A stretch of DNA of 64,000 nt from Streptomyces alanosinicus (GTDB lineage Bacteria > Actinomycetota > Actinomycetes > Streptomycetales > Streptomycetaceae): positions 1 through 64,000 of the forward strand of contig NZ_BMVG01000026.1 in assembly GCF_014650595.1 (NCBI RefSeq). The letters are read 5' to 3'. Within the stretch, counting starts at the first letter, position 1. Every line of letters starts with the position of its first letter. Made by a program: the position numbers and the translations under genes. Shown in pieces: positions 9,523 to 18,301 of the stretch. The notes beneath the pieces are model-generated. The model saw nothing but the letters and a program-made list of their open reading frames with translations, was not told where the DNA came from and did not search any database.

Positions 9523-9794
9523 GGGTGACCTCCGCATGTACGGAGCGAACACGATCAGGGTGGCCTTCTTCCCTTGGCCGGGCGGGTTACCTCCGCGTGC
9601 GCAGAGCGGACCCGCTCGGGCTTGGGCGGGGCGGCCGGGGGAGTGGGCCACCTCCGCGTGCGCGGAGCGGACCGCGGCGAGGGGGAGCGGGCTGTGAGCG
9701 ACGACGTCCGCTCCGCACACACGGAGGTTGGCCGCTCACCGCGGCGGCCCTGGTCGCCGCCGACGAGTCCGCTCCGCGCATGCGGAGGCCATCC
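9523..9794. CRISPR. Degenerate type I-E-like CRISPR remnant with orientation switch
   Basis: Five ~28-nt repeats begin at 9523, 9584, 9645, 9706 and 9767, an exact 61-nt period (28 + 33). The conserved hairpin core is CTCCGCGTGCGCGGAG. The first three read on the minus strand (ending GAGCGGAC on plus), the last two on the plus strand (beginning GTCCGCTCCGC and continuing GGAGG). The repeat matches the short GC-rich palindromic class of actinobacterial type I-E arrays. The orientation flips between 9672 and 9706 inside one regularly spaced series. No leader and no cas genes are present. Confidence 0.75.
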
Positions 9795-10030
9795 GTTCCT
9801 GCGCCACCCTCATCGCACCCCAGCCGCGCGGCGCCGCGATCAGGATCAGCATCGGCAGGACTTCCGGGTGGAGGATGGTGAGCACGCCAGCCGTGGAGAT
9901 CAGGGAGATGGTGCCGTTCAGCGCGGCCACGCAGGCACTGATCATGCGGCGGGCGGATCCGGCGCCGTACTGGGCGACGTCGATGAGCCGCCGGAACTCC
10001 GGGTCCTTTCCGTGCCTGGAGGACATCGCC
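9795..10030 (-). pseudogene. ABC exporter membrane-domain fragment
   Basis: The minus frame reads DPEFRRLIDVAQYGAGSARR, SACVAALNGTISLIST, AGVLTILHPEVLPMLILIAA and GWGAMRVAQER. This resembles part of the transmembrane domain of a bacterial ABC exporter. A frameshift near 10015 joins an upstream ITFERYGDVLQA piece. Both ends run into CRISPR-like repeats (9767-9794 and 10078-10105), so it is an internal fragment only. Confidence 0.55.
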
Positions 10031-10077
10031 GTACCGTTCGAAAGTGATGGCCCTGGTGTAGCCGCCGATCTCGAGTG

Positions 10078-10150
10078 GCAGAACCTCCGCGTGTGCGGAG
10101 CGGACCAGCGAATGCTTCCCGCCCGGCACAATACCGACGAGCCACCTCCG
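10078..10150. CRISPR. One and a half I-E-like repeats
   Basis: A full minus-oriented 28-nt repeat at 10078-10105 (core CCTCCGCGTGTGCGGAGC), a 33-nt spacer, then the first 12 nt of another (GAGCCACCTCCG, 10139-10150), which breaks off exactly where the TnpC-like fragment begins. Same family as 9523-9794 and 31297-31620. Confidence 0.7.
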
Positions 10151-10497
10151 TCAATGTGTGCGCCGAAGCCGAGGTCTCGCGCGCTTCCTACTACCGCTCG
10201 CCGGTGGCGCAGGCGGTGAAGGAGATTCTGGAGGCGCCACAGACTCGGCGCCCGGAACTGGAGGAACTGCGGGCGGAGGTATCCCGGCTGAAGAAGGCGG
10301 AGCGCGAGCTTCGCCGAGAACATGCCTCCGAGGTCCGCGAGCTGAAGGACACCCTGGCCCTCTACGCCAACCAGATCCAGGTCCTGACCTTGCGCAATGC
10401 CGAGCTGGGAACCCAGAACGCCCGCCTCCTCGAACGGCTGCGGCAGTCCGGGGACAACGTCGCGGTCCTTCCGGCCCCGAGCGTTCCTTCGCCCTGA
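10151..10497 (+). pseudogene. tnpC: TnpC-like (DUF6262-type) fragment, 5' truncated
   Basis: The plus frame encodes a typical short coiled-coil partner of Tn554-like integrases: VCAEAEVSRASYYRS (an HTH-like N-part), then a long charged coiled coil (ELEELRAEVSRLKKAERELR, VRELKDTLALYANQIQVL) up to the stop at 10497. The normal N-terminus is replaced by a broken CRISPR-like repeat at 10139-10150. TnpC proteins assist the tyrosine recombinases TnpA and TnpB; the TnpA/TnpB pair at 21774-25393 has no TnpC of its own. The start codon is lost. Confidence 0.6.
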
Positions 10498-10520
10498 CCG
10501 TGGCGTGCCGTGACGCGGTA

Positions 10521-10744
10521 GTTGGAACCGCGGGGGATAGACGACCTGCGTCTCTTCGGGTGACGGGCCATCGAGGTTGGAACCGACGGGACATTCTTGT
10601 TGGCACCGGCGGCGGTTTTGCCACGCATGTTGGCACCGGTCGCGGACCGCCCACCAGGGTCTGACCTGGCGAGGACGCAACTGAGTGGGATCGCCCTCCC
10701 CACAGAGCCGACGATGGTCCCAGTCCTCGTGGCCAGGTTCCAAC
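10521..10744. repeat. GTTGGMACCG repeat cluster
   Basis: GTTGGAACCG at 10521 and 10576, GTTGGCACCG at 10599 and 10629, and an inverted AGGTTCCAAC at 10735-10744. The cluster fills the space between the TnpC fragment and the first XRE gene, so it may be an operator array for that regulator. No gene is supported in 10498-10932. Confidence 0.45.
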
Positions 10745-10932
10745 TACCATGTCACGGCTCACGTTGGGATCTACCTGCCAGTTCGCGCGGCCTTCAGCGG
10801 TGTGACTAATGTGTCGTGCGCCAGGCATATGCGGCCTGCTACGGGGGACTCGACCTTCCCCTGAACGGGATGCATGGACCTTTGTCCTGGCGGAACACGG
10901 TCCGGGCGAGTGGGTATGCGAGCAATCTGGTG

Positions 10933-12054
10933 ATGCGCGAGCTGGACGAGACGGCCGCGGGCGGCCCGATTGGGGTACGCCTGGCCGTCTGGCGCCGACG
11001 CCGGGAACTGACCCGGGATGACCTTGCCTCCCGCACCGGCCTGGAGCTCGATTACCTCGCCGGGCTGGAGACGGGCCGGGAGTGGGTGGACCGCCGCGGC
11101 CGGCTGGCGGCGCTGGCTGCCGCCTTGCGGCTGGATGTCGCGGACCTGACCGGTCAGCCTTACCCGCCGTGCGGGGAGGAGCACGCGGCTGTGCGGGCGG
11201 TTGCCTTCCACCTGCGGCGCAGCCTGGTCCGCCGACAACCGGATAGGGCCCCCGGCGTGCTGCTGGAGGAGCTGGCGGAACGAACCCGGGCCGCCGCACG
11301 GGCCGATGCCGGGGGCGATGAGCACCACCTCGCGCTCGCGCTGCCGGAGTTGATCGAGGCGGCCGACCGCGCGCTGGCCGCCGCTACGGGGCCTGGGCGG
11401 GAAGAGGCGGTGCGGCTGCGCGTGGACGCGCATGTGCTGGCCGTAGGGCTGCTTCGGCGTCTGGGCTACAGAGATCTTGCGTGGATGCTGCTACACCGTG
11501 CCCGGCCGGGCACGCGCGAACCGCTGCCGGTGCTGGTCGAGGAGGTGCGGCTGCTGATCGACCTCGGCCTGCCGGAGTACGCGCTGGCCCGTGCCGAACG
11601 CGCCGAGGACGTCGGAGCCGACTGGGAAGTACCGGCGCTGGCCGCCGTCGCCCAGGCCATGGCTGGACGCCGCCCTGAGGCCGAAGACCTCCTTGCCACG
11701 GCCGTCGAACGGGCCACCGGCGCAGGGGAGTCGGCCCTGGTGATCGCAGCCCGCGCAGCCGTCGCCGCCGAGGTGGGCGACGCGGCTGAGGCCGCCGACC
11801 ACGTACGCGCGGCGGATCATGCCGCACTCGACGGCGCCCACCGCTCCAGGCTTCTGGTGGTCGCCGCGGCGGCCGAGGCCCGTCAGGACCGTGCCGACGC
11901 GGCTGCCGCCCGGCTGGTCGAGGCCGACGCGGCGGCACCGCTTCGGCTGCGGCTGGACCCCTTCGCCCGGGACCTGGTCGCCGCGCTCACCGACCGCACC
12001 ACCGTTCACACCGCGGCGGTGCGGGATCTGGCCGAGCGGGCCGGGCTGTGGTGA
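10933..12054 (+). CDS. XRE-family regulator with large C-terminal TPR-like domain
   Basis: A 373-residue regulator. Residues about 10-65 form an XRE-type HTH (IGVRLAVWRRRRELTRDDLA, DYLAGLETGREWV). The rest is helical, Ala/Leu/Arg-rich and repeat-like (about 110-370), as in TPR-containing Streptomyces transcriptional regulators. The frame is open back to GTG 10816, but ATG 10933 is the first start that gives a sensible HTH N-terminus; the start is not certain. It is followed 85 nt later by a second regulator of the same architecture and size, suggesting a duplicated pair controlling the enzymatic operon downstream. The GTTGGMACCG repeats upstream could be its operator. Confidence 0.75.
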   Translation: MRELDETAAGGPIGVRLAVWRRRRELTRDDLASRTGLELDYLAGLETGREWVDRRGRLAALAAALRLDVADLTGQPYPPCGEEHAAVRAVAFHLRRSLVRRQPDRAPGVLLEELAERTRAAARADAGGDEHHLALALPELIEAADRALAAATGPGREEAVRLRVDAHVLAVGLLRRLGYRDLAWMLLHRARPGTREPLPVLVEEVRLLIDLGLPEYALARAERAEDVGADWEVPALAAVAQAMAGRRPEAEDLLATAVERATGAGESALVIAARAAVAAEVGDAAEAADHVRAADHAALDGAHRSRLLVVAAAAEARQDRADAAAARLVEADAAAPLRLRLDPFARDLVAALTDRTTVHTAAVRDLAERAGLW

Positions 12055-12139
12055 TGCCGCCCGTCTGGCGGGAAAGACCCCTGTGGGCGGCAGGCTCGCC
12101 CTACGCTACGGCTGAGGCACGGGAGTTGAGGCGGGGGCG

Positions 12140-13381
12140 ATGAACGAAGAGCAGGCCGTCAGGATCGGCGAGCGTCTGCGGTCGGCCCGCCGCCAGCGCG
12201 GGATGAGTCTGCGCAACCTCGCGGGTCTGGCCGGGGTGTCGGTCGGCTATCTGTCGATGGTGGAGAACGGCCAGCGGTTGCTGGACCGCTCCAGCCTCAT
12301 CACCGCCTTTGCCGAGGCGTTGCAGATCGCCCCGTCCGAGCTGACCGGCCAGCCTTTCGCCCCGGTGGACCCACACACCAGCGCGGCTCACGAGGCGATC
12401 CCCGCCCTGCGGCTGACGCTCATGGGCCTGACCATGGCCACCCCGCCGGACCGCCGCCCGCCTCAGGTTCCGGAGGCAGTGCTGACCGAACGGGTGGCGA
12501 AGGCCAACCGGCTCTACCACGCGGCCGAATACGGCACCCTCGCCGCCGGGCTGCCGACACTGCTGGCCGACCTGCACGCAGCCGCCGAGGCCGCCGACGG
12601 CGCCGCCCGCCACGAGCTGCTGAAACTGCTGGCGGACGCCTACCATCCGGCCTGCACCCTGTTGCTGAAGAACCTCGGCTACACCGACTTGGCTTACATT
12701 GCGGTGACCCGTGCCGCCGAGGCGATCGCGGAGCTGGACGACCCGGTCTACTCCGCCCTGTCCGGCTTCTTCCACACCCATGTGCTGATGGCGGCCGGCA
12801 GCCCCACCCAAGCCCTGGCGCAGGCCACCACCGCCGCCAATACCCTCGAAGCGCACCTGACGAGCCCTGACGCCCATGCACTGCTCGGCGAACTCCACTT
12901 GATCTCGGCCACCTCGCTGACCCAGGACAGGCAGCGGCCCGGCAACACCCGCGCCGAGGAGGTCCGCGGCCATCTTGCGGAGGCCGCCAAGCTGGCCGGC
13001 CGCACCGGCGAGACGCGGGCTTGGCACCTGAACTTCGGCCCCACCAACGTCGCCATCCACAAGGTGAGCCTGAACACCGACCTCGGTCTGCACGGAGTGG
13101 CCGTCACCGCCGGGAACGGGGTCCATCCCGAGACGCTGGCGGAGGCTCCGGGACGGCAGGCCGCCTTCCACGCCGACCTGGGCCGGTCGCTGGCCCATCT
13201 GCGAGGCCGGGAGGCCCAGGCGGTCGCTGCCCTGCTGACCGCCGAGGAGATCGCACCGCAGCGCATCCACGCCAACGCACCGGTGAGGAACACCGTCGAG
13301 TTCCTCACCGACCGGCAGCTGTCCACCCACGCCGCGCGGGACCTGCGCGGTCTGGCCCACCGCATCGGCCTGCCGCTCTGA
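12140..13381 (+). CDS. XRE-family regulator, second of a pair
   Basis: A 413-residue protein with a clear N-terminal XRE HTH (GERLRSARRQRGMSLRNLA, then VSVGYLSMVENGQRLLDRSS, residues 10-60), an SELTGQPF linker and a long helical TPR-like C-terminal domain (about 110-410). The ATG at 12140 follows a purine-rich GAGGCGGGGGCG. It shares the LTGQP(Y/F)PP/AP linker with the preceding regulator, so the two are paralogues. Proteins of this shape in Streptomyces usually act as pathway or development regulators. The position directly upstream of the anti-sigma-type ATPase and the enzymatic operon suggests it controls them. Confidence 0.8.
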   Translation: MNEEQAVRIGERLRSARRQRGMSLRNLAGLAGVSVGYLSMVENGQRLLDRSSLITAFAEALQIAPSELTGQPFAPVDPHTSAAHEAIPALRLTLMGLTMATPPDRRPPQVPEAVLTERVAKANRLYHAAEYGTLAAGLPTLLADLHAAAEAADGAARHELLKLLADAYHPACTLLLKNLGYTDLAYIAVTRAAEAIAELDDPVYSALSGFFHTHVLMAAGSPTQALAQATTAANTLEAHLTSPDAHALLGELHLISATSLTQDRQRPGNTRAEEVRGHLAEAAKLAGRTGETRAWHLNFGPTNVAIHKVSLNTDLGLHGVAVTAGNGVHPETLAEAPGRQAAFHADLGRSLAHLRGREAQAVAALLTAEEIAPQRIHANAPVRNTVEFLTDRQLSTHAARDLRGLAHRIGLPL

Positions 13382-13648
13382 CCGGCAACGTCTCCCTGCC
13401 CCGGCTTAGCACATAGGCCCGTTACGTGGCTGGACGTTCGCCGGTACGTGACTTCTGTGCAGGCGCCGTACGCGGTTGAGCACGTTGGTCTGTACGCAAC
13501 TCCCCGCACCCGAGCAGGCATTCACCGAACGACCCTGATCCGGGCTCGGGGACACGGGTTCACCGTCGTGAACACCTCTGCGTGCTGGGGCTCTTACCTT
13601 CGGTCACGGTCCGGGCGGCTGCCGCTCGGAGAGAGGGTGAGTCCCGCG

Positions 13649-14074
13649 ATGTCCAGCACTGTGATGCGCCACGACTTCCAGGTGATCTCCGAGGCCGAGT
13701 ACGTCCCGCTGGCCCGCCGCGAGACGGCCAAGGTCCTTGCCGACTGGGGCATGTCCAAGGAGGTCGTGGGCACCGCCTGCCTGATCATCAGTGAGCTGGT
13801 GACGAACGTGGTGCGGCACGCGGCCGTGCTCTCGCCCACCGCCACGGTCACCCTCGCTGTCGAGGAGCAGGCCGCGCTGGTGCTGGCCGTCGCGGATGCC
13901 CACCCGCTCAAGCCGAAGCCGCTGCCCGCCGCCCACGACCTCGGTGGCCGCGGCCTGTTCCTGGTCGACGCCCTGGTGAACGAAGTCCACGGCAGAGCCG
14001 AGGTCCTCCCGGAGACCGCCACGGGCGGCAAGCGGATCGTCATCCGTCTTCCCCTGGCTCCCGTTGCCGCCTGA
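13649..14074 (+). CDS. HATPase-domain anti-sigma-type regulator
   Basis: A 141-residue GHKL ATPase of the SpoIIAB/RsbW-like group that is very abundant in Streptomyces. Visible are the N-box ISELVTNVVRHA (about residues 45-56), an aspartate motif VLAVADAHP and the G-box GGRGLFLVDALV, followed by a C-terminal strand. It should bind ATP and act on a sigma factor or anti-anti-sigma partner; none is adjacent. ATG 13649 follows GGAGAGAGGGTGAG; a GTG at 13637 is possible, and the longer frame from 13448 is unlikely coding. It lies 85 nt upstream of the radical SAM gene. Confidence 0.85.
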   Translation: MSSTVMRHDFQVISEAEYVPLARRETAKVLADWGMSKEVVGTACLIISELVTNVVRHAAVLSPTATVTLAVEEQAALVLAVADAHPLKPKPLPAAHDLGGRGLFLVDALVNEVHGRAEVLPETATGGKRIVIRLPLAPVAA

Positions 14075-14159
14075 TCCACCCCTCACGGCACCCGCGTCAG
14101 ACGGCGGCTACAGCGCCGTCGACGACCGGCACCTCCCACCACGAGAAAGAGGACAGCTG

Positions 14160-15224
14160 ATGCTCGAATCGGTCCGCCACCTTGACCAGGTGGCCCGCCA
14201 GTGGAACATCAACCCCGAGGACGTGCTGCTGATCGCGCTGAACGCCTTCGGCGCCAGGTCCCCGCTGGCCAAGCCGCGCATGCGCTTTCGGCTGCGGCTG
14301 GACTCCCGCCCCGACACCCCGCTGTTCCTGATCCTCTCCCTGGGCCGTGAGGACTCCCCGTTCGAGCTGGACGAGTACGAGCTGCGGCTGAACGGCGAGA
14401 AGGTCGGCGAGGTCGACGGCATCGAGGACGACGACGCGGTGCTGGGCTACTGGCGCAACGGCACGAAGATGCTCACCCTCAACTCCAACGCCCGCAGCCA
14501 GTGCACCGGCTGCGTGTTCTGCCCCAACACCCTCGAAGACGCCTCCGACCCGAAGATCACGGCCCTGGACCTGCCCGGCTACCTCGGCGCTCTCGCGGCG
14601 AACTCCGGCATGGAGGACCTGTCGGGAGTGGAGACGGTGACGGTCTGCACCGGCTGCTTCCTCTACGAGCACCTCGCCCTGGAACACCTCGCCGAGGTCC
14701 GCGCGGCGATGGGTGCGAACGGCTGCGGCGGCACCCTGCACTTCCTGTCCTCGGTGCTGAGCAGCGACGAGGGCATGGACGCCGCCGCCGGCCTGGGCCC
14801 GTTCCATCTGACGCTGACCGCCGAGTGCTTCACCGAGCGGCGGCAGATCCTCAAGGAGTCCAAGGCCAAGCTCACCCCCGCCGAGATGACCGCCGCTCTG
14901 GGCCGGGCGAAGCAGCGCGGCATCACCACCGACTTCACCTACATCGTCGGACTGGACCCGATCGAGGACGCGATCGAGCACCTGAAGGACTTCGTGCCGG
15001 TCACCACCACCTTCCCCCGGTTCCAGACCTACCAGGCCCACAACGCGTTCATGGACGTCTACCGCACGCCGGGCTCGGACACGATCGAGTGGCACCTGAC
15101 CATGCGCCGGCATCTGGAGGAGCTGTTCGCCCCCGCGGGCTTGCGTCCGCAGTGGTGGCAGAACTACCGCAGTCCGTGGTGCTTCACCTTCGCCGGGGAG
15201 GAACTGACGGGGGCGAAGATCTGA
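14160..15224 (+). CDS. Radical SAM enzyme
   Basis: A 354-residue protein with the cluster motif CTGCVFC (CX2CX2C, about residues 115-121) expected to hold a SAM-binding 4Fe-4S centre. A ~100-residue N-terminal domain precedes it. Downstream are a second CTGCF near 165, HFLSSVLSS, and the barrel-end signature FTYIVGLDPIEDAIEHL near 260-275. The spacing is the usual radical SAM variation in which the cysteines follow a beta strand. The substrate is unknown. ATG 14160 has GAGG upstream; the frame is open to 14064 without a better site. The stop overlaps the next start (TGATG), the first junction of a tightly coupled enzymatic operon reaching 21306. It could belong to a family restricted to such clusters. 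Confidence 0.8.
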   Translation: MLESVRHLDQVARQWNINPEDVLLIALNAFGARSPLAKPRMRFRLRLDSRPDTPLFLILSLGREDSPFELDEYELRLNGEKVGEVDGIEDDDAVLGYWRNGTKMLTLNSNARSQCTGCVFCPNTLEDASDPKITALDLPGYLGALAANSGMEDLSGVETVTVCTGCFLYEHLALEHLAEVRAAMGANGCGGTLHFLSSVLSSDEGMDAAAGLGPFHLTLTAECFTERRQILKESKAKLTPAEMTAALGRAKQRGITTDFTYIVGLDPIEDAIEHLKDFVPVTTTFPRFQTYQAHNAFMDVYRTPGSDTIEWHLTMRRHLEELFAPAGLRPQWWQNYRSPWCFTFAGEELTGAKI

Positions 15225-16405
15225 TGACGGCCCTCACGGTTCGCGCACCCGCCCAAGCCGGGGTGGCCACGAAGACCGTGGTCCGCGCCGTCCGCGCCTG
15301 GCAGCTGCCCCCGCAGCCCGCCGGGCTGCCGTCCGAACTGCCCGAGCCGGTTGCCGCTGCGGCAGGTGAGCCGCCGGCGGGCCCGGCCTGGGCCGAGCAC
15401 CGCACCCGGTTCGCCATCGAGCTGGTCGGCGATGGAGTCTCCGGCTGGCATGCCCCGGTCGCCGAGACGGTCGCGCAGATCATCGTCGACGATCTGGCCG
15501 CCGGGCTGATCGGGCACGATGCCGCCGCACCCCGCCGCCTGGCTTACCGCAAGAAGACCGGGCGGCACCGCAACGGTGCACACGCCCGGCAGGCCGCCTC
15601 CGCGGTCGAACTGGCCTGCTGGGACCTGGCCTCCCGTGCCACCGGGCTGAGCGTGACCGGCCTGCTGGGCGGCACCATCCGGCCCAAGGTCCCCGCCTAC
15701 GCCTCGGCACTCGGCCTCGACCCGGCCCACCCGTCGGCCCCGGAGGCGGCGGCCTGGATCACCGCGGCGGGGTTCTGGGGGCAGAAGTGGCCGCTGCCCA
15801 AACCGCTGATCCTCGCCGGACCGAGGGCCGTCGCGAAGACGCTCGGGCGGTTACGGGACGCGGCGGGCGAGGGCCGGTTCATGGTCGACGCCCTGGGCCG
15901 CTGCCGCCTGGACGAGGCGATGCAGTTACTGCCCGTCCTGGCCGATCTTCAGGTGACCTTCGCCGAGGAACTCCTGCCGCCCGGCTCCTTCGGCTGGCAC
16001 CGGCTGCGGGCGGCCGGAACCGGAGTTCCCCTGGCGGCGGGCGAACACGCCGTCGACGAGTCCGAGCAGACCCGGCTGCTGACCGGCAAGGCGGTGGATG
16101 TGTGGCAGGTCGATCCGGGCTGGTCGGGCGGGCTGGCCCGCTCGCTTCACACCACCGAGCTCGCCGCGGACCTGGGCATGGCGACCTTCCCGCACGGCGA
16201 CCGGCTGCCCGCCGCCCTCGCTCTGGCCGGCGCCTGCTGCCGCGACAAGATCCCGGCCGTCGAGTGGCACCTGACCCTGGAGCCGCTGCGGCAGCAGATC
16301 TACCCCACCCCCGTCCACGTCGAGGACGGGATGCTGCCCGTCCGCACCGTCCCGGCGCTCGCCGAGGCCCCGACACTGCCTGAGAAGCGGCGGTGCTGGA
16401 GGTGA
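15224..16405 (+). CDS. Enolase-superfamily (mandelate racemase/muconate lactonizing-like) enzyme
   Basis: A 393-residue protein. The N-terminal cap (about 1-140) includes AVELACWDLASRATGLSV and LLGG, typical of the MLE/MR group of the enolase superfamily. The barrel carries GFWGQKWPLPK (position of the first catalytic Lys region), MVDALGRCR (first metal ligand, D), FAEELLPPG (second ligand, E) and an AAGEHAVDE segment where the third ligand normally sits. Such enzymes abstract a proton next to a carboxylate (racemisation, dehydration or cycloisomerisation). Start ATG 15224 overlaps the radical SAM stop by one base. The substrate is unknown; the phosphoketolase-like neighbour hints at sugar-acid chemistry. 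Confidence 0.8.
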   Translation: MTALTVRAPAQAGVATKTVVRAVRAWQLPPQPAGLPSELPEPVAAAAGEPPAGPAWAEHRTRFAIELVGDGVSGWHAPVAETVAQIIVDDLAAGLIGHDAAAPRRLAYRKKTGRHRNGAHARQAASAVELACWDLASRATGLSVTGLLGGTIRPKVPAYASALGLDPAHPSAPEAAAWITAAGFWGQKWPLPKPLILAGPRAVAKTLGRLRDAAGEGRFMVDALGRCRLDEAMQLLPVLADLQVTFAEELLPPGSFGWHRLRAAGTGVPLAAGEHAVDESEQTRLLTGKAVDVWQVDPGWSGGLARSLHTTELAADLGMATFPHGDRLPAALALAGACCRDKIPAVEWHLTLEPLRQQIYPTPVHVEDGMLPVRTVPALAEAPTLPEKRRCWR

Positions 16406-16412
16406 CGGGCTC

Positions 16413-17141
16413 GTGACCACCCAGCACCGGTTGCGCCGCACCCTCTGGGAGGGAGTACGTGGCATCTGCTTCGACCTGGGCGGCACCCTGGTACGTCCCG
16501 AGGCCGAGCCGACCACCGGGCAGGTCGCCCAGCTGCTGGGCATCTCGTTGGAAGAGGCCCGCGCGGTGATGGAACAGAGGGCGAAACGCCGCCGGATCAC
16601 CCCCGAGGACCTCGCCCGCGACCTGGCAGCCGCCTTCCGCCGCCCTGCCCTGGTCGGCCCGCTCACCCACGTGCTGGAACGGGCCCGGCAACGGGCCGCC
16701 GAGCCGGAGCTGTTCCCGGACGCCCAGCCGGCACTGGCCGTGCTGCGTGAGCGGGGCTTCTCGCTGTTCGCCCTGACCAACAGCCTCGGATCCTCCATCC
16801 CGGCCGAGCCCCCGCAGGCATTCCGCAACCTGCTGGATCAGGTGATCTATTCGGCCGAGACCGGCGCGGTCAAGCCCGAACGCGAAGCCTTCGCCGCCGT
16901 CGAACACGCCGCCGGGCTCGGCCCGGACCGTCTCCTGCACGTCGGGGACTCGCCCCGGGCGGATGTCGCCGGAGCCGCCGCGGCGGGCTGGCACACCGCC
17001 TGGCTGGACCGCCGCATGGCCGGAGGCCCGCTGATGACCTCCGCCCGCACCGTTCGCCTCCACACACTCACCACCCTTCCCCTGCTGCTGCCCGCCGGGC
17101 CCGCACCAGCCCCGGCGACGACCTCGGAGGCTTCCCGCTGA
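16413..17141 (+). CDS. HAD-superfamily hydrolase (phosphatase-like)
   Basis: A 242-residue HAD protein. Motif I is FDLGGTLV (residues 20-27; the second catalytic Asp is replaced by Gly, as in a minority of HADs), motif II is ALTNS, motif III is the Lys of AVKPEREAF, and motif IV is LHVGDSPRADV. A helical cap lies between motifs I and II. It probably removes phosphate from a small molecule made in the same operon. GTG 16413 starts 7 nt after the enolase-superfamily stop, and its own stop overlaps the next ATG by one base. The missing second Asp could mean altered chemistry. Confidence 0.82.
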   Translation: MTTQHRLRRTLWEGVRGICFDLGGTLVRPEAEPTTGQVAQLLGISLEEARAVMEQRAKRRRITPEDLARDLAAAFRRPALVGPLTHVLERARQRAAEPELFPDAQPALAVLRERGFSLFALTNSLGSSIPAEPPQAFRNLLDQVIYSAETGAVKPEREAFAAVEHAAGLGPDRLLHVGDSPRADVAGAAAAGWHTAWLDRRMAGGPLMTSARTVRLHTLTTLPLLLPAGPAPAPATTSEASR

Positions 17142-18298
17142 TGGACCCGAACGGCAAGCACTGCCCGAAGGTGCCCGCCCACGACCCGCTCGTCAGCTCG
17201 GTGCCGCTGTTCGACCCCGCGCAGCTGCCGCTGCGCGAGTGGTGCGCCGGCAGCCGCGAGGACGCGGTTACCGGCCTGGTCGCCTTCCCCGACTTCCACA
17301 GCCACATCCCCCGCGCGCTGGCGTCCGCCCTGACCAGCGGGGGACTGGTGGGACTGGCGATCGGCGACGTCGACGGGCTCAAGGGCCACGTCGAGCAGGC
17401 CAACGCCACCGACCCCGGCTGCTACGGGCACCTGGCCGGAAACAAGGTGATGGCCCGCCTCGGCGCCGTCACCCGCACCTGGTTCCACACCCAGCCCTGG
17501 GAGTCCGGATGCGCGGCCACCTTCGGCGGCGATGAGGTCATCATCGCCGCCGCCCTGGACGACGCGAACGCCTTCCACCGGGCCGTCACCCAACTACGGG
17601 ACCAGCTCGCCGACGAGCTGCCGGTGCGCGTCTCCTTCGCGCTGGCCTTCGCCTCCGCCGAGCACCTACCGGCCGACCGCGGCGCCGGCGGCTGGAAGCA
17701 CCACTTCACCGACCAGTTGCTCGCCGCGGTGGACCGCTGCCTGTTCACCCACAAGGCCACCCGCCGTGCCACCGGCGGCGAAGGCGGCAACATCGCCATC
17801 ACCCAGCCCCCGCTGGCCGCCCACACCACCCGGGATGATCGCACCCTGCTGCCGCTGCCCAACGGGGCCGAGACGCTGCACGTACTCGCCCGCCCGGCCG
17901 GCACCGGGACACGCGGCATGCTGCTTCTGCCCTGCGCCGGACCGGCCGGGCTGCGCGGCAAACGGCTGCGGGTGACCTTCCCCGACGGCACGGCCCGCAC
18001 CGCGGTCGCCGTCTCCGTGCATGGCCAGGCCGCCGTCCCCCACGAAACCGCCGCGACCGACGCAATCGAAGGGCCGGGCGTCCCGCTCACGCTTCAGCCA
18101 GTCCGCGAGAAGTCCACCCGTGGCATCCCCGACGACCTGGCAACCGCCCTGGAGAAGGAACGACTGGACTGGTCGGTACTGCCTGCCCACGAGCAGGCCC
18201 AGATGCTCCACCTGATCACCGAATCCGCCACCGCCGACATCCGCACCGCCCGCATCACCGCCGTCATCGACGCGGTCGCCACCCGCACCCGGAGCTGA
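17141..18298 (+). CDS. GGDEF-like nucleotidyl cyclase-fold protein
   Basis: A 385-residue protein with a GGDEF-type catalytic motif FGGDEVI at about residues 127-133. It is preceded by AIGDVDGLKGHVEQ, corresponding to the metal- and substrate-binding segment, and by AGNKVMARLG. A C-terminal extension (about 235-385) has beta-rich and helical parts unlike known c-di-GMP proteins. No PAS, membrane or EAL domain is present. It could be a diguanylate cyclase, a CRISPR-polymerase-like or otherwise re-purposed cyclase; the fold is visible, the product is not. Finding it inside a metabolic operon is odd. Starts overlap both neighbours closely (TGATG at the start, 3 nt gap at the end). Confidence 0.72.
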   Translation: MDPNGKHCPKVPAHDPLVSSVPLFDPAQLPLREWCAGSREDAVTGLVAFPDFHSHIPRALASALTSGGLVGLAIGDVDGLKGHVEQANATDPGCYGHLAGNKVMARLGAVTRTWFHTQPWESGCAATFGGDEVIIAAALDDANAFHRAVTQLRDQLADELPVRVSFALAFASAEHLPADRGAGGWKHHFTDQLLAAVDRCLFTHKATRRATGGEGGNIAITQPPLAAHTTRDDRTLLPLPNGAETLHVLARPAGTGTRGMLLLPCAGPAGLRGKRLRVTFPDGTARTAVAVSVHGQAAVPHETAATDAIEGPGVPLTLQPVREKSTRGIPDDLATALEKERLDWSVLPAHEQAQMLHLITESATADIRTARITAVIDAVATRTRS

Positions 18299-18301
18299 CC
18301 T

